This document shows, in pieces, positions 8,773 through 20,075 of a stretch of DNA of 64,000 nt. The stretch comes from Vreelandella neptunia (lineage in GTDB: Bacteria > Pseudomonadota > Gammaproteobacteria > Pseudomonadales > Halomonadaceae), in assembly GCF_000712975.1 (NCBI RefSeq), contig NZ_JHQL01000003.1, positions 620,001-684,000 of the forward strand, written 5' to 3'. The first letter of the stretch is position 1. Each line of letters starts with the position of its first letter. The notes under the pieces were generated by a model, which worked only from the letters and a program-made list of their open reading frames with translations, searched no databases and was not told the origin of the DNA. The position numbers and the translations under genes were made by a program.

Positions 8773-9843
8773 TCACGTTAGTGAATCCAATCGCCTAGTG
8801 GGCCAGTGTACTACCGCCGTATGGCGGCGCATTTTTTTAGCCAGAGCAGGGTGTTCGCGCTGAATAACGTGTTCGGCGAAGTCGGATAAAAAGCGCGATT
8901 TCAGCTCGGCGCGTGCCCGATCCACGCCGCTATGCTGATAGGGCGTTGAGGCAAGCAGCATAAAGCCATCGTCAGGGATTCTCCCTGCGCGCATGTTCGC
9001 ATCAATGATGGCGGCGGCAGTGCCAATAGGTTCCGCTAAATTGGGGCCGTAAGGGCCAATAATTAGCGCGGTGTTGGGAAGGTGTAGAAAGTCAAACCCA
9101 CGACCTATGCAAATCACCCATTCGCGATGTTCAATATCCAATACCCGCTCAGCACTCTGCAAATCAGAGATATGCGCTAGGTTACCCTTAAGTAATGGCA
9201 GTAAATCCCGTTGGATTTCTTTAGGCATATCGGGACATACACTGGCAAGCGCTACGGCTAAGTCTTCAACAGGCTGGTTTCGCCAGTCGCGTATATCAAG
9301 TACTTCATTATGGTGGCCGTGAATAATCAGCGCATCGCTGTCGGTCTCAAAGCCACACACTAACGGATAAACCTGCTGATAGTCATTGCCGAATAGCTGG
9401 CCTGCCTGTTTAGCGATTGCGTAGGCATGGGCTTTGGCGGCTTCAGTGTCACAATCAAACCCTGCACAGCCGCGGGCCTGATGGCCGCTTGAAAAGTGGT
9501 AGGTAATCAGCATGAGGGTAGCGTGACCCACGCTTGCAGCGTCTATGACAGCATCGGTTAGCAGTTCCCCTAAATAGGGCCAGCCTAAATCAAAAATACC
9601 CCCTAAGTTCCTAAATGGAGTAATAATGCCCAGAGGAGTGCGGGTGGCGTGTGGAATATGAATACGACCATCCATGCACTTCATCACGACGATTGAGGTA
9701 GGGTGCTGTGCCCTGTAACGTTGCCGTGCCAGCCACGCACCAGGGCTACAAAAATGCTCAGCGTGCTGTTTGGAGAGATCCAATAGCGCATCAATACGTT
9801 GGGCAATGGGCTGGTCATGAAGAAGCTTGGCTGGGGTTGGCAT
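8773..9843 (-). CDS. Carbonic-anhydrase-like protein (CsoSCA/beta-CA motif)
   Basis: A 356-residue soluble protein. It contains KCMDGRI, matching the Cys-x-Asp-x-Arg zinc/catalytic motif of beta-type carbonic anhydrases, and about 70 residues later YHFSSGHQARGCAGFDC, which can supply the His and Cys ligands at about the 10-residue spacing seen in carboxysomal CsoSCA rather than the His-x2-Cys of classical beta enzymes. No carboxysome or RuBisCO gene lies in the window. The ATG at 9843 is preferred to a TTG 21 nt upstream. CO2/bicarbonate interconversion is inferred from motifs only; a different zinc-dependent role is possible. Confidence 0.55.
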   Translation of the reverse strand: MPTPAKLLHDQPIAQRIDALLDLSKQHAEHFCSPGAWLARQRYRAQHPTSIVVMKCMDGRIHIPHATRTPLGIITPFRNLGGIFDLGWPYLGELLTDAVIDAASVGHATLMLITYHFSSGHQARGCAGFDCDTEAAKAHAYAIAKQAGQLFGNDYQQVYPLVCGFETDSDALIIHGHHNEVLDIRDWRNQPVEDLAVALASVCPDMPKEIQRDLLPLLKGNLAHISDLQSAERVLDIEHREWVICIGRGFDFLHLPNTALIIGPYGPNLAEPIGTAAAIIDANMRAGRIPDDGFMLLASTPYQHSGVDRARAELKSRFLSDFAEHVIQREHPALAKKMRRHTAVVHWPTRRLDSLT

Positions 9844-9873
9844 CTTGTTATCTCGTGTTAACAACCAGCGCCC

Positions 9874-10512
9874 TTAGGCAAGTTCGGTTTTATCTTTATA
9901 GTCGCATAAGTCTTCAATAATACAGCTACCGCAGCGTGGCTTGCGGGCAATGCAGGTATAGCGCCCATGCAGAATCAGCCAGTGGTGAGCATCCTGTTTA
10001 AAAGCACTAGGAATATGACGCAGTAGCTTTTGCTCAACCTCAACGACATCTTTGCCTTTGGCGATACCCGTGCGGTTAGAAACTCGAAAAATATGCGTGT
10101 CCACGGCAATGGTGGGTTGACCAAAGGCAGTATTGAGAATCACATTGGCGGTCTTTCTTCCTACACCCGGTAAGGCTTCCAGCGCCTGACGTGTTTGTGG
10201 CACCTCGCCATCATGTTGATTGACCAGCAAGTGACAGGTTTTCATCAGGTTTTCGGCTTTCGTGTTAAATAGTCCGATGGTTTTAATGTAACTCTTTAGC
10301 CTATCGATACCTAGATCAATAATTCCTTGGGGCGTATTGGCCACAGGGAAGAGCTTGTCAGTGGCCTTATTAACACCTACGTCTGTCGCTTGAGCAGATA
10401 GCAGCACAGCGGCCAACAGTTCAAACGGCGTGCTCCAGTTTAGCTCAGTCGTGGGATGCGGATTCTCTGCCTGTAGACGAGCAAAAATTTCATGACGCTT
10501 TTGGGCATTCAT
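9874..10512 (-). CDS. nth: Endonuclease III
   Basis: Base-excision-repair glycosylase and AP lyase that removes oxidised pyrimidines. The 212-residue protein has the helix-hairpin-helix LPGVGRKTANVI with catalytic Lys120, the catalytic Asp138 in VDTH, and the C-terminal iron-sulphur ligands Cys-x6-Cys-x2-Cys-x5-Cys. Length equals that of E. coli Nth. It follows rsxE by 15 nt and is very likely the last gene of the rsx operon, the same arrangement as in E. coli. Confidence 0.96.
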   Translation of the reverse strand: MNAQKRHEIFARLQAENPHPTTELNWSTPFELLAAVLLSAQATDVGVNKATDKLFPVANTPQGIIDLGIDRLKSYIKTIGLFNTKAENLMKTCHLLVNQHDGEVPQTRQALEALPGVGRKTANVILNTAFGQPTIAVDTHIFRVSNRTGIAKGKDVVEVEQKLLRHIPSAFKQDAHHWLILHGRYTCIARKPRCGSCIIEDLCDYKDKTELA

Positions 10513-10527
10513 AGGATGCTCTCTTGG

Positions 10528-11229
10528 TTATTTGATAGTGCCGGTAACACGTACTCGACGCTCTATTCGGGGCGCTGTTTTAGCAGGTTGCGCGTGAGCG
10601 CTACGGCGTTGATCAAGTACATTCTTTAACGCAATCAATAGCCCCGCAACGAAAAAAGCCCCAGGAGGCAGCACGAAAAACAAAAACTGATAATCATCTA
10701 CGAACGTGATTTGCCAGTTGGTGGCAATAGGCCCAAATAGCAGCGTCATATCGCTAAACAGTGTGCCTTGCCCAAGCAGCTCGCGTAGAGCTCCTAGCAG
10801 AACCAATACGGCACCGAATCCTAGGCCCATCATAAATCCATCGATGGCAGCCGGTAATACTGGCTGGCGGGAAGCGAACGCATCAGCACGGCCTAAAATG
10901 GCGCAATTAGTGACAATCAGCGGAATAAAAATTCCCAATACTTGGTAAAGCGAATAGGCAAATGCAGCCATTAAAAGCTCAGCACAGGTAACAAAGGCAG
11001 CAATCACCATGACAAAGGCGGGTAGTCTTACTGCGCTGGGAACCTGATGGCGAATCAGTGAAATAGTAGTGCTAGCGCCCACCATGACAAGCAGGGTGGC
11101 GAATGCTAACCCCAGTGCATTGACAACGCTACCACTGACGGCCAGTAAGGGGCATAGCCCCAGTAACTGTACGAGAGCAGGATTATTCGACCATAGACCG
11201 TTTCGGGCTAGTTCGCGCCACTGACTCAT
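10528..11229 (-). CDS. rsxE: Electron transport complex subunit RsxE/RnfE
   Basis: A 233-residue integral membrane subunit of the Rsx/Rnf complex, which couples electron flow between NADH and ferredoxin-like acceptors to ion movement and, in enterobacteria, keeps SoxR reduced. Six hydrophobic segments and the conserved [20 protein letters not shown] start and TNCAILGRA loop place it in the NqrDE/RnfAE family. Its ATG overlaps the rsxG stop by 4 nt. The basic C-terminal tail beyond residue 200 is typical of RsxE. Confidence 0.95.
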   Translation of the reverse strand: MSQWRELARNGLWSNNPALVQLLGLCPLLAVSGSVVNALGLAFATLLVMVGASTTISLIRHQVPSAVRLPAFVMVIAAFVTCAELLMAAFAYSLYQVLGIFIPLIVTNCAILGRADAFASRQPVLPAAIDGFMMGLGFGAVLVLLGALRELLGQGTLFSDMTLLFGPIATNWQITFVDDYQFLFFVLPPGAFFVAGLLIALKNVLDQRRSAHAQPAKTAPRIERRVRVTGTIK

Positions 11230-11885
11230 TGGGTGGTCTCTTCAAAAGTGATAGGGAGTTCTGTTTCAGCGGCGTTTTCGGCGACATGTTCGGTGACATA
11301 GCTCAGTGCACGCTGGACGGCGTTGACGACTGCACGTGGCGTAATGGTGGCGCCTGTAAAAGCGTCAAAGTGGCCGCCATCTTTACGTACTGCCCATCCA
11401 CCCGGCGGCAGGCTGTTTAAACTCAAGCCATTAAACTCGGTTATCCAGTCACTTCGCTGGCGCTCAATGTCATCGCCAAGCCCAGGCGTTTCTTGGTGTT
11501 GGGTAACGCGTACACCGGTAATGCGTTGCTGCTGATCAATGCCCACCAGTAGCCGAATTTCGCCATTGTACCCTTGACGAGTAACGACCGGCAGAATAAC
11601 GACCTGCTGATGATCATGCTCAACGTGCCACCCATATTGAGGTTCGCGATGGCCCAGCTGTTCTGGGTTGGGTAATTGAAATGCGCTGTCTAAGACCGTT
11701 TGAACCGCCATATCTTTCAAAATGGCTGGTAATACCTCCTGAAGTTGGCGGTGTTGATAGGCTCGCTGATGATCATCGATACGCTCGGCAGTTACCGCCC
11801 GAGTCAACGCAACGCTGCCTGCGGTGACTAGAGAGAACATTCCTAAGGCGAAAGCGCCGCGAAGCATGGCTTGGCGGGGTGTCAT
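11226..11885 (-). CDS. rsxG: Electron transport complex subunit RsxG/RnfG
   Basis: A 219-residue subunit with one N-terminal membrane helix and a periplasmic FMN-binding domain. The flavin is bound covalently through a threonine in the motif TGAT, seen here with Thr180 in [11 protein letters not shown]; also conserved is the HxETPGLG element ([12 protein letters not shown]). It overlaps rsxD upstream and rsxE downstream by 4 nt each, so translation within the operon is tightly coupled. Confidence 0.95.
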   Translation of the reverse strand: MTPRQAMLRGAFALGMFSLVTAGSVALTRAVTAERIDDHQRAYQHRQLQEVLPAILKDMAVQTVLDSAFQLPNPEQLGHREPQYGWHVEHDHQQVVILPVVTRQGYNGEIRLLVGIDQQQRITGVRVTQHQETPGLGDDIERQRSDWITEFNGLSLNSLPPGGWAVRKDGGHFDAFTGATITPRAVVNAVQRALSYVTEHVAENAAETELPITFEETTQ

Positions 11886-12931
11886 GTTGAGTCACCGTGC
11901 TTTGCATGTTGCTGTGCTTTAGGCTGGCCTGTAGGGCGTGGCACGGTATAAATATCCAGTAGCGGTACACATAAGTTCATTAGTAAAACGGCAAATGCTA
12001 CTGCATCGGGGTAGCCGCCAAACGTGCGAATAATCATGACCAACGCGCCAATCCCAGCGCCAAAAATAAGTTTTCCTCGGCGGCTAGTCGCTGCTGAAAC
12101 AGGATCAGTGGCAATGAAAAAGGCCCCGAATATGGCTGCACCTGTGGTTAGGTGAAACAGCGGTGAAGCAAAGTGGCTTGGGTCGCTGGCATAAAAAAGT
12201 GTGGCAAGCACTGCCATGCTAACAAGCATTGAAACAGGAATGTGCCAGCTGATAATTCGTTTCGCAATTAGCAACACCCCACCTGCTAACCAAGCCAGCG
12301 CTACGTTGCGCCAAGCGTTCAATGCGCCTTCAGGTAACGGTTGACTAGCCCAAAATTCGCTAGCCAGCACCGTTTCACCTTTATGTTTAAAGGCATCTAG
12401 CGGCGTAGCCCCACTTAGCGCATCAAGCGTGGAAGCCGGTAAAATGCCGCTGATCTGGGCCCATAAATTGTCGGAGATAAGAGGCTGTGGAGGTGACCAT
12501 AACGTCATGTGAGTGGGAAATGATATGAGTAGCAGGGCATAGCCTACCATAGCGGGGTTGAAAGGATTCTGGCCTAGACCGCCATACAGTTGTTTAGCAA
12601 CTACAACAGCGGTAATAACACCTATCCCTATGAGCCACCAGGGGCTAGCAGGTGGTAGCGATGCACCTAACAGTACGCCGGTTAATAACGCACTTGAATC
12701 TCTCAGTGCAGGCCGTAACGGGCGCTGGCGCAGTTTTAACACCAGCGCTTCTGCGCCGAGTGCAAACAGGGCGGCTAAAAGCACATTGCTAATAATGCCC
12801 AGGCCGAAGTAAAACGTCATCGCGCCAAGTCCAGGCACGGTAGCGACAATCACCCAACGCATTAAATAGGCGGTGGGTGGCATCGTATTGAATGATTCAG
12901 TCGTTCGCTGCGAGGCGTGCATCATGCTCAT
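11882..12931 (-). CDS. rsxD: Electron transport complex subunit RsxD/RnfD
   Basis: A 349-residue polytopic membrane subunit of the NqrB/RnfD family, which carries covalent FMN on a threonine. The site is Thr176 in LSGATPLDAF. The long loop GGLGQNPFNPAMVGYA between membrane helices is also characteristic. The ATG at 12931 overlaps the rsxC stop (ATGA). Two further methionines at residues 3 and 4 could serve as starts but the overlap favours the first. Confidence 0.95.
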   Translation of the reverse strand: MSMMHASQRTTESFNTMPPTAYLMRWVIVATVPGLGAMTFYFGLGIISNVLLAALFALGAEALVLKLRQRPLRPALRDSSALLTGVLLGASLPPASPWWLIGIGVITAVVVAKQLYGGLGQNPFNPAMVGYALLLISFPTHMTLWSPPQPLISDNLWAQISGILPASTLDALSGATPLDAFKHKGETVLASEFWASQPLPEGALNAWRNVALAWLAGGVLLIAKRIISWHIPVSMLVSMAVLATLFYASDPSHFASPLFHLTTGAAIFGAFFIATDPVSAATSRRGKLIFGAGIGALVMIIRTFGGYPDAVAFAVLLMNLCVPLLDIYTVPRPTGQPKAQQHAKHGDST

Positions 12932-14607
12932 GGCGATTCCTGTTGTGCCATTGTGGCGCGAGCTTCAGCCAGCCGAGTATCAGCTGCCTTAAGATTTTCC
13001 TGGGCGGTGGCCAGTTGAGTTTCTAAATCATCGTGGCGCTGGCTTGGGTCTTGTGCTGCGGCCCTTGCGAGGGTTTTTTCAGCTTTTCTCACTGCTGCTT
13101 TAGCGGCGGTCTGAGCAATGCGCAAACTGCGCAAATCAACCACTGGTGTGGCACTGTCGGCTACCTTTGAGCTATCTGACGTCTGACGGCTTTGTGCTTG
13201 TCTGGCTTGGCGGCGAGCTTGCTTCTCTGCATCCTCGCGCGCCAGCCGAGCCTGACGAAATTCAAATCGATGCTTAGCGTGATCGGCTTTAGCGGTCTCA
13301 ATACGTTTAATGCGAATACGCTGTTTTGCTAAGCGATAATCCTGCACTAATGGAATATAACTTGGGCAAACATAGCTGCAGGCACCGCACTCAATACAGT
13401 CAAATAAGTGAAGCTTTTCCAATGTATCGTCGTTCTCCGCACGGGCATACCAATGCAGCTGTTGCGGAAGCAGCTGGACCGGGCACACGCTTTCACAAGC
13501 ACCACAGCGAATACAAGGAGACTCCTCGGGAAGAGGGGGCAGCTCTTCACGAGTGGCAGCAATTAAACAGTTTGTCGTTTTGATCACCGGCGTATTAAGT
13601 ATTGGGAGAGGTGTCCCCATCATTGGGCCGCCCACAATGACTTGATGAAGTTGTTGGTTTGCTACTCCTACCTGCTGAAGCAGCGTTTCAACAGATGTGC
13701 CAAGGCGCACCCAGTAGTTGCCTGGCTTTCTGATGGCGTCTCCCGTCAAGGTGACGATTCGCTCGACTAAAGGTTTACCATCACGTACTGCGTATAGCGC
13801 TGCCAGCAGCGTGCCGGGGTTGTGGCAGAGAACACCGACATCGGCAGGAAGGCCGCCACTGGGTACATCAAGGTTGAGCAATTTCTTGATCAATTGGCGC
13901 TCACCACCGCTGGGATAACGGGTCTCGATGACCTTGATGGTTATGCCTACTGATTGCTGGTGGTCAGGCGGTTGAAAGTGAGAGAGTGCCTTTTTTAATC
14001 CATGGATCGCTTCGGGCTTATTATCTTCAATACCCACTACAATCTGACGGGCGCCGCAGAGCTTAGCGACCATTTGCGCACTTTCCAGTATCTCGGTTGG
14101 ATAATGGCGAAGAGCCAAGTCGTCTGCTGTGATATATGGCTCGCATTCGGCGGCATTAACAACGAGTGTATCAATCCGATGATGATCCGCTATTTGGGCT
14201 TTGATATAAGCGGGAAAGCCGGCACCACCAAGGCCTACTAGGCCGCAGCTGTCGAGCCGATCAATGATCGTTTGGTGGTTATCGGCTCGCCAATCAAGTG
14301 AGGGCAGCACTTGCCAGTGGTCCAATCCATCAGCATCGATGGTGATGGCGTTATCACTAATCTGAGTCACTGTCCCGCTAATACTGGCGTGCAAGTTGGC
14401 CGATACCATGCCGTTTCGCTCGGCAATTAGGCTACCCACCTGAACTGCATCACCGATATCAACACAGGGGATCGCAGAATTACCTGAGTGTTGTTTGAGC
14501 GGAAGTGTTACTTGGGTAGGCAGAATCGCGTTTCGAAGCGGTAATTGATTCGAGCGATCTTTACGTTCTGGCGGAGTAATGCCACCTGGGAATTTATAGG
14601 CTGGCAT
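12928..14607 (-). CDS. rsxC: Electron transport complex subunit RsxC/RnfC
   Basis: A 559-residue peripheral subunit thought to take electrons from NADH. The NADH/FMN-binding part contains [15 protein letters not shown], and two 4Fe-4S clusters are bound by [12 protein letters not shown] (from Cys365) and [12 protein letters not shown]. The C-terminal 110 residues are a charged Ala-rich coiled segment, much shorter than the repeat-filled tail of E. coli RsxC (about 740 residues). The start overlaps the end of rsxB by 14 nt. Confidence 0.95.
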   Translation of the reverse strand: MPAYKFPGGITPPERKDRSNQLPLRNAILPTQVTLPLKQHSGNSAIPCVDIGDAVQVGSLIAERNGMVSANLHASISGTVTQISDNAITIDADGLDHWQVLPSLDWRADNHQTIIDRLDSCGLVGLGGAGFPAYIKAQIADHHRIDTLVVNAAECEPYITADDLALRHYPTEILESAQMVAKLCGARQIVVGIEDNKPEAIHGLKKALSHFQPPDHQQSVGITIKVIETRYPSGGERQLIKKLLNLDVPSGGLPADVGVLCHNPGTLLAALYAVRDGKPLVERIVTLTGDAIRKPGNYWVRLGTSVETLLQQVGVANQQLHQVIVGGPMMGTPLPILNTPVIKTTNCLIAATREELPPLPEESPCIRCGACESVCPVQLLPQQLHWYARAENDDTLEKLHLFDCIECGACSYVCPSYIPLVQDYRLAKQRIRIKRIETAKADHAKHRFEFRQARLAREDAEKQARRQARQAQSRQTSDSSKVADSATPVVDLRSLRIAQTAAKAAVRKAEKTLARAAAQDPSQRHDDLETQLATAQENLKAADTRLAEARATMAQQESP

Positions 14608-15196
14608 GCTGACTCCTAGTTGGCTGTCGATCGCTGGCGATTAAAGGTGCGATGGTGACCACAGGTTGCCATTGGTTGAGAGGCTTGCTTCGAGGCAACA
14701 TATCAATACAGTCGACGGGGCAGGGCGCAACGCACAAATCGCAGCCGGTGCATTCATCTTCTATCACCGTATGCATTTGCTTTGCAGCGCCAATAATGGC
14801 ATCCACCGGGCATGCTTGAATGCACTTAGTACAGCCAATGCATTCAGCTTCACGAATAAACGCGACAGTGTCTTCAGTAGCTGCTTCGCCATCTAGTGGC
14901 ACAGGCTCTCGGCCTAATAAGTCTGCTAATGCGTGAATAGTCGCTTCGCCGCCAGGCGGGCACTTATTCAACGCATCACCCTGATTGATAGCTTCCGCAT
15001 ACGGCCGACAGCCTGGGTAACCGCACTGGCCACATTGGGTTTGTGGTAATAGTGCATCAATCTGCTCTACTAACGGATTATCTTCTCCTTTGAAGCGCAC
15101 ACTGGCCATACCCAGTAGTGCTCCAAACGTTATTCCAATTCCGGTCAACACACCCACTGCACTGAGAATGCTCCACCAAGAAAATATATCTCCCAT
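14594..15196 (-). CDS. rsxB: Electron transport complex subunit RsxB/RnfB
   Basis: A 200-residue iron-sulphur subunit. An N-terminal membrane anchor (residues about 7-30) is followed by the 4Fe-4S motif CGQCGYPGC (55-63) with Cys79, then two ferredoxin-type motifs [12 protein letters not shown] and [12 protein letters not shown]. All cluster ligands are present. It lies 5 nt downstream of rsxA. Confidence 0.96.
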   Translation of the reverse strand: MGDIFSWWSILSAVGVLTGIGITFGALLGMASVRFKGEDNPLVEQIDALLPQTQCGQCGYPGCRPYAEAINQGDALNKCPPGGEATIHALADLLGREPVPLDGEAATEDTVAFIREAECIGCTKCIQACPVDAIIGAAKQMHTVIEDECTGCDLCVAPCPVDCIDMLPRSKPLNQWQPVVTIAPLIASDRQPTRSQHASL

Positions 15197-15201
15197 GGCG
15201 G

Positions 15202-15783
15202 TTACCCCTGCGCTAATCCTGAAAAACCGAGAAAGGCCAGTGACATAAGGCTCGCTGTGACCATAGCAATGGCGGCACCTCTAAAAGGAGTTGGTATATC
15301 AGCATTGGCCAATCGCTCGCGCATTGCTGCGAACAGCACCAAAATCATCGAAAAACCAAGCGCTGCACCCAGCCCATAAAGGGTAGTATGAAAGAAACTC
15401 AGCTCGCGGTTAAGCGATAACAGGGCGACACCAAGTACCGCACAGTTAGTGGTAATCAGCGGTAGAAAAATCCCCAGCACTTGATGCAATAGGGGGCTTA
15501 GTTGGCGCACCATAATTTCGGTAAATTGCACGACAGCGGCAATAACAACGATAAAACTGATGGTGCGCAGATAGGTAACATCCAAGGGCGCAAGTAAGCC
15601 ATGATAGACCACATAACTAGCGGCAGATGCCAGTGTGAGTACGAACGTGGTCGCCAGAGACATGCCCATGGCGGATTCCAGTTTATTTGAAACCCCCATA
15701 AATGGGCAAAGCCCTAAAAACTGCACCAATACAAAGTTATTGACCAGCGCAGTGCTAATCAAAATTAGAAAAAGTTCATTCAT
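15202..15783 (-). CDS. rsxA: Electron transport complex subunit RsxA/RnfA
   Basis: A 193-residue membrane subunit, paralogous to RsxE, with six helices and the family signatures [18 protein letters not shown] and [11 protein letters not shown], including the buried cysteines that in related NqrD/E hold an intramembrane iron-sulphur centre. Its ATG lies inside the stop of the diguanylate cyclase gene (ATGA, 15780-15783), so rsxA is not the first gene of its transcript here. Confidence 0.95.
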   Translation of the reverse strand: MNELFLILISTALVNNFVLVQFLGLCPFMGVSNKLESAMGMSLATTFVLTLASAASYVVYHGLLAPLDVTYLRTISFIVVIAAVVQFTEIMVRQLSPLLHQVLGIFLPLITTNCAVLGVALLSLNRELSFFHTTLYGLGAALGFSMILVLFAAMRERLANADIPTPFRGAAIAMVTASLMSLAFLGFSGLAQG

Positions 15784-17381
15784 AGCGGCGTATTGTGCGC
15801 AGAAAACGTAGTGTTGGCTAGGGGTGGTTTGAATAGCACAACTTGGTGCCGCCCGGCTGCCTTAGCAAGATACAGGGCTTGGTCGGCAGCGCTCATTACT
15901 GCGCTTGCTGAAGGCGATTTGCTGTCTTTCAGCATAGCAATGCCAACGCTTACTGTTACATAAGGCTTCACAGGAGATGTCGCGTGGGGCAACTGTAGGT
16001 GGTCGATGGCTTGGGTTAGCTGCTCGCCAATTTCTTTGGCAGACTCTGGGGAAACACCGGGTAAAATGGCACTGAACTCTTCTCCTCCCGTTCTGGCAAT
16101 TAAGAAATTAAATGCGGTTGCGATGCTATTAAAGGCCCCCGCCACTTGCTGCAAGCATTCATCGCCACATTGGTGACCATAGTGATCGTTATATAACTTA
16201 AAGTGATCGATATCTAACATCATCACCGCTAAAGCATTGGGTGCTAAGACTGCCTCTGCAAAAGCTGTTTCCAGGCGTTGATCAAAAAGCCGACGATTAG
16301 GTAGCCCTGTCAGAGCGTCATGGGTAGATAGCTTTAGTAGCTCAGCATTGAGTTGCTGCTGGCAGGCGAACTGCTCTTGAAACGTACGTGACAGCAAGCC
16401 AATCTCATCATTGCGCTTGGTAAGTCCATAGGTATCTGTCCCATCTGTTCCTACTTGCTGGGTAAATTGGGTTAATAACCGCAGCGGCTTAAGCACAATT
16501 TTCTCAAGTAGCAATAGCACTAAAGCAATGACCATGATCATCAAGCCCGCTGTCCATAGCAGTACATAACGAAAGGTGGTTAAACTGGTCAAATAGCTCG
16601 TGCGATTAAGTTCTATACCAATACTTAACGACATAGGCGTCGGCGAGCCTGAAACGGGGAAGTAACGTTCAGCAACTACCGTGTTGCCTGAGAAGCTAAA
16701 AGAGTCGCTGAGAGGCGCTGACTCGTGACTGAGGCTAAGGCTGATTGGTAGGCCTGTATAAACCTCCATAAAACTTAGCCATTCGCTATTTAGTGTGCGC
16801 GTCTTAAACAACCATCCGGGTGATACGCCACTTTTGTCAGTACGTAATACGGGGCTGGAAGCAACGATGGCTGGGGGGTGGTTAGCATAGATGCTAATTT
16901 GATCGGTTCTATTATCTTCAATGGCAGCCTGCATGCTGTTTACCCATGGCGTCATCCAGCTGCAGTCACCAATGGTAGCTCTGCAGGTTTGATAACTACC
17001 TGTCTCAGGGTTAATGCCAGCTAGAAAGTGGACCTCTCCGCTGCTAGTGAAAAACGCCATGAACTGATAACGCATATCTTCAAACATTTCTTGACTGAAA
17101 TTGACGTCTGCGTAACGTGGATAATCACCTCGTATAAACTGATAAGTGTCATCCCAGTGAGCCCAGTCCCTTACTTGGGCATGTAGCTGTTGTTGATCTA
17201 GTTTAAAACTACGTTCAACACGATCCAGCTCCCGTTTGACCGTTGCGCGCTCTTCTGCTTGTAATGTCGGAAAGATAAGCCATGCGCTGATAGCCGCCAG
17301 CGAGGCTATTGCACATAGAAGTAATCCGCCAAGTGCAACAAAAAAACGAAAACGCAATGAGCGTGGGATACGCTGGTGCAT
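15780..17381 (-). CDS. Membrane diguanylate cyclase with CHASE4 sensor
   Basis: A 533-residue protein expected to make cyclic di-GMP at the inner membrane. Order: membrane helix (about 12-35), periplasmic CHASE4 domain (with [13 protein letters not shown]), second helix (about 275-297), HAMP-like linker, then GGDEF domain with the active-site signature GGEEF at 432-436 and [10 protein letters not shown] at its start. No RxxD inhibitory site precedes the signature, so product feedback is probably absent. The stop overlaps the rsxA ATG. A metG terminator lies upstream, so its own promoter must sit in the 90 bp between metG and this gene or transcription reads through. Confidence 0.88.
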   Translation of the reverse strand: MHQRIPRSLRFRFFVALGGLLLCAIASLAAISAWLIFPTLQAEERATVKRELDRVERSFKLDQQQLHAQVRDWAHWDDTYQFIRGDYPRYADVNFSQEMFEDMRYQFMAFFTSSGEVHFLAGINPETGSYQTCRATIGDCSWMTPWVNSMQAAIEDNRTDQISIYANHPPAIVASSPVLRTDKSGVSPGWLFKTRTLNSEWLSFMEVYTGLPISLSLSHESAPLSDSFSFSGNTVVAERYFPVSGSPTPMSLSIGIELNRTSYLTSLTTFRYVLLWTAGLMIMVIALVLLLLEKIVLKPLRLLTQFTQQVGTDGTDTYGLTKRNDEIGLLSRTFQEQFACQQQLNAELLKLSTHDALTGLPNRRLFDQRLETAFAEAVLAPNALAVMMLDIDHFKLYNDHYGHQCGDECLQQVAGAFNSIATAFNFLIARTGGEEFSAILPGVSPESAKEIGEQLTQAIDHLQLPHATSPVKPYVTVSVGIAMLKDSKSPSASAVMSAADQALYLAKAAGRHQVVLFKPPLANTTFSAHNTPL

Positions 17382-17422
17382 ATAGCAAACTCAGTAGGGT
17401 TAAAATATTAGCGCAGACTCAT

Positions 17423-17453
17423 AAAAAAGGGCTGAGGTTGCTCACTCAGCCCC
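17423..17453 (-). terminator. Rho-independent terminator of metG
   Basis: On the minus strand GGGCTGAG and CTCAGCCC form a stem closed by a short loop and followed by TTTTTT. It is 20 nt after the metG stop and separates metG from the cyclase-rsx operon. Confidence 0.85.
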
Positions 17454-17472
17454 TTCGCCAACCTATATCTAA

Positions 17473-19509
17473 TTAAGTAACGCGCTGCCCTGGTTCCGCG
17501 CCTGCGTCGGGGGAGAGCAAGTAAATCCCATCTTTATTGGCCGATGCTAACACCATACCTTCCGACAAGCCGAAACGCATTTTGCGAGGGGCTAAATTAG
17601 CCACCATGATAGTCAAACGGCCTTCTAGGGCTTCTGGTGAATAAGCCGAACGAATGCCTGAAAAGACATTACGTGTTTCACCGCCTAGGTCCAGCGTAAG
17701 CTGAAGCAGTTTATCTGCACCTTCAACGTACTGCGCTTTGGCGATACGGGCAATGCGTAAATCAACTTTAGCAAAATCGTCAAAGCTGATTTCATCGGCA
17801 ATTGGCTCTTCCGACAGAGGGCCTTTGGGCGTGTTTTTTAGCTTCTGTTCTTCCACTAAATCCTCCTTGGATGCCTCAATCATAGCGTCAATTTTATCTC
17901 GCTCAACCCGAGTCATCAGTGGCTTAAATTTGTTGATTGGGTGATTGACCAGCACGTCACCACGGCTGTTCCAGTCGAGTGACTCAATATTTAAAAAGTC
18001 GCGCGCCTGCTCAGCCATAACGGGCACCACGGGCGCAAGATAGACCATCAGTTGCCGGAACAAGTTGATACCGACTGAACAGATTTCCAGTACCTCGGTA
18101 TCCTGACCACCTTGTTTAGCCAGTGCCCAGGGGGCCTTATCAGCAATATAGGTATTGGCTTCATCGGCCAATTCCATGATTTTGCGCATGGCCCGGCTAA
18201 ATTCACGTGCCTCAAAATCGTCAGCAATTTGGTCGCCAGCAGCAATAAAACGCGCAACCATTTGTGGTTCGGCGCAATGATCAGCTAGCTTACCGCCGCC
18301 CAGTTTTTTCACAAAACCGGCGCAACGGCTGGCGATATTGACAACTTTTCCTACCAGATCAGAGTTAACCCGTGCAGAAAAATCGTCGAGGTTGAGATCC
18401 AAGTCATCTACTTTGGACGTTAATTTAGCGGCAAAATAGTAGCGTAAGTACTCTGGATTTAAATGTTCAGCATAAGTTGCTGCTTTGATAAAAGTGCCAC
18501 GCGATTTAGACATTTTGGCACCGTCAACCGTTAGAAAACCGTGACAGTTAACCGCAGTAGGCGTTCGAAGGTCTGCACCATGCAACATGGCAGGCCAAAA
18601 TAGGGCATGGAAATAGACGATATCTTTGCCAATGAAGTGGTAAACCTCTGCGTCCGAATCCTTTTTCCAAAAAGTATCGAAGTCGATGCCCTTCCGGTCA
18701 CATAGGTGTTTGAAGCTTGCTAGGTAGCCAATAGGGGCGTCTAGCCAGACATAGAAGTATTTGCCAGGCGCATCAGGAATTTCAAAGCCAAAGTAGGGTG
18801 CATCTCGAGAGATGTCCCACTCATTGAAGCCTGACTCGAACCACTCCATTAGCTTGTTGCGAATTTGCGGCTGGACATGGTCGTCATTAATCCACTGCTG
18901 AAGAAACTCAGCAAAATCTGGCAGCTTGAAAAAGTAATGAGTTGAGCTGCGTACTTCAGGCGTTGCCCCTGAAATAGCAGAAACGGGATTGATTAAGTCA
19001 GCAGGCGTGTAAGTAGCGCCACACTTTTCACAGTTATCGCCATATTGATCATCGGCGCCGCACTTAGGGCACGTTCCTTTAATAAAGCGGTCAGCTAAGA
19101 ACAGGCCTTTTTGAGGATCAAACATTTGCTCAATATCGCGGGTGGCAATATGGCCTTTATCACGTAAGCGGGTGTAAATCAGTTCGCTGAAGTAACGGTT
19201 TTCGTCAGAGTGAGTGGAGTGATAGTTATCAAACTCAACGCCAAAACGGGCGAAATCTTCTTGATGATCTTGGGAAACACGTTCAATTAAAGCCTCGGGC
19301 GTAATACCTTCCTGCTCGGCGCGTAGCATAATGGCAGTGCCATGGGCATCATCGGCACATACGTAGTAGCACTGCTGGCCACGACTTTTTTGAAAACGCA
19401 CCCAAATGTCGGTTTGGATGTACTCAAGAAGGTGTCCCAAGTGAATGGCGCCGTTGGCATAAGGAAGCGCGCTTGTCACCAAAATGTTGCGCGGAGCAGT
19501 ATTTGACAT
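17473..19509 (-). CDS. metG: Methionyl-tRNA synthetase
   Basis: Charges tRNA-Met with methionine. The 678-residue protein has the HIGH-type motif HLGH (23-26), a zinc knuckle with Cys147, Cys150, Cys160 and Cys163, the KMSKS loop at 332-336, and a C-terminal EMAP/Trbp111-like tRNA-binding domain (about 570-678) that also drives dimerisation, as in E. coli. Transcribed alone between a short unknown gene and its terminator. Confidence 0.97.
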   Translation of the reverse strand: MSNTAPRNILVTSALPYANGAIHLGHLLEYIQTDIWVRFQKSRGQQCYYVCADDAHGTAIMLRAEQEGITPEALIERVSQDHQEDFARFGVEFDNYHSTHSDENRYFSELIYTRLRDKGHIATRDIEQMFDPQKGLFLADRFIKGTCPKCGADDQYGDNCEKCGATYTPADLINPVSAISGATPEVRSSTHYFFKLPDFAEFLQQWINDDHVQPQIRNKLMEWFESGFNEWDISRDAPYFGFEIPDAPGKYFYVWLDAPIGYLASFKHLCDRKGIDFDTFWKKDSDAEVYHFIGKDIVYFHALFWPAMLHGADLRTPTAVNCHGFLTVDGAKMSKSRGTFIKAATYAEHLNPEYLRYYFAAKLTSKVDDLDLNLDDFSARVNSDLVGKVVNIASRCAGFVKKLGGGKLADHCAEPQMVARFIAAGDQIADDFEAREFSRAMRKIMELADEANTYIADKAPWALAKQGGQDTEVLEICSVGINLFRQLMVYLAPVVPVMAEQARDFLNIESLDWNSRGDVLVNHPINKFKPLMTRVERDKIDAMIEASKEDLVEEQKLKNTPKGPLSEEPIADEISFDDFAKVDLRIARIAKAQYVEGADKLLQLTLDLGGETRNVFSGIRSAYSPEALEGRLTIMVANLAPRKMRFGLSEGMVLASANKDGIYLLSPDAGAEPGQRVT

Positions 19510-19623
19510 GGTGAATGATAATTCCGGTTAGGCAGGGCAAATAAAGACGGCGAAGTAGGCGTGCGCTTCGCCGGTAACGACAATAAGTTACTGAATATTT
19601 CTTTTTCGCAAGCTGCTCATCGG

Positions 19624-19905
19624 CTAGTAGAGAGCCTGTTCTTCCTGAACGACTTCCCGCAGAAGCTCTAAAAACAGCTTATCCGCTTCAGAGTGCTCAG
19701 CGGGGTCTTCGGGAATATGAACGCTAGTAGTATCGGAGATTTCGTTGGCAATTTTGGCCATTACAGCAGGGCTGTTGCCTTCAAGCAGCTGTTGCCGTGC
19801 AATCGTCAGCGATTGTTCCAAAATTTTTGGATCTTGAAGCAGCTTGCGAATAAAACCACGCAGTTCGTTAATAATGCGGGTTTTTTGAATTTCTGATGCG
19901 GACAT
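19624..19905 (-). CDS. Small protein of unknown function
   Basis: A 93-residue, largely helical acidic protein with no membrane segment and no motif I can name. The start at 19905 follows a strong site (TTAAGGAGAACTCCA); a longer frame reaching 20067 lacks one. It lies between the acyltransferase gene and metG on the same strand, 114 nt before metG. That gap holds a hairpin (GGCGAAG/CTTCGCC near 19552-19575) with a weak T-rich tail on the minus strand, which may end its transcript. Confidence 0.7.
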   Translation of the reverse strand: MSASEIQKTRIINELRGFIRKLLQDPKILEQSLTIARQQLLEGNSPAVMAKIANEISDTTSVHIPEDPAEHSEADKLFLELLREVVQEEQALY

Positions 19906-20075
19906 TGGAGTTCTCCTTAAGACCGCGCTTGAGGAATATTCAAGCGAGACCAATGAATGCTTTGACCATAGCACTTTTTTTACCGCTGAGCATCGGTTCC
20001 TAGTAGGTATTGGGCACCGTTTATTGCCAATTCTAATAGCACTCTGGTGCCACAGCGCTTCCACCAAGGCAAGGT

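Noticed and set aside
12928..13260. Frameshift or truncation in rsxC
   Set aside because: The frame is intact and ends with the rsxD overlap; a short Ala-rich tail is normal variation in RsxC.
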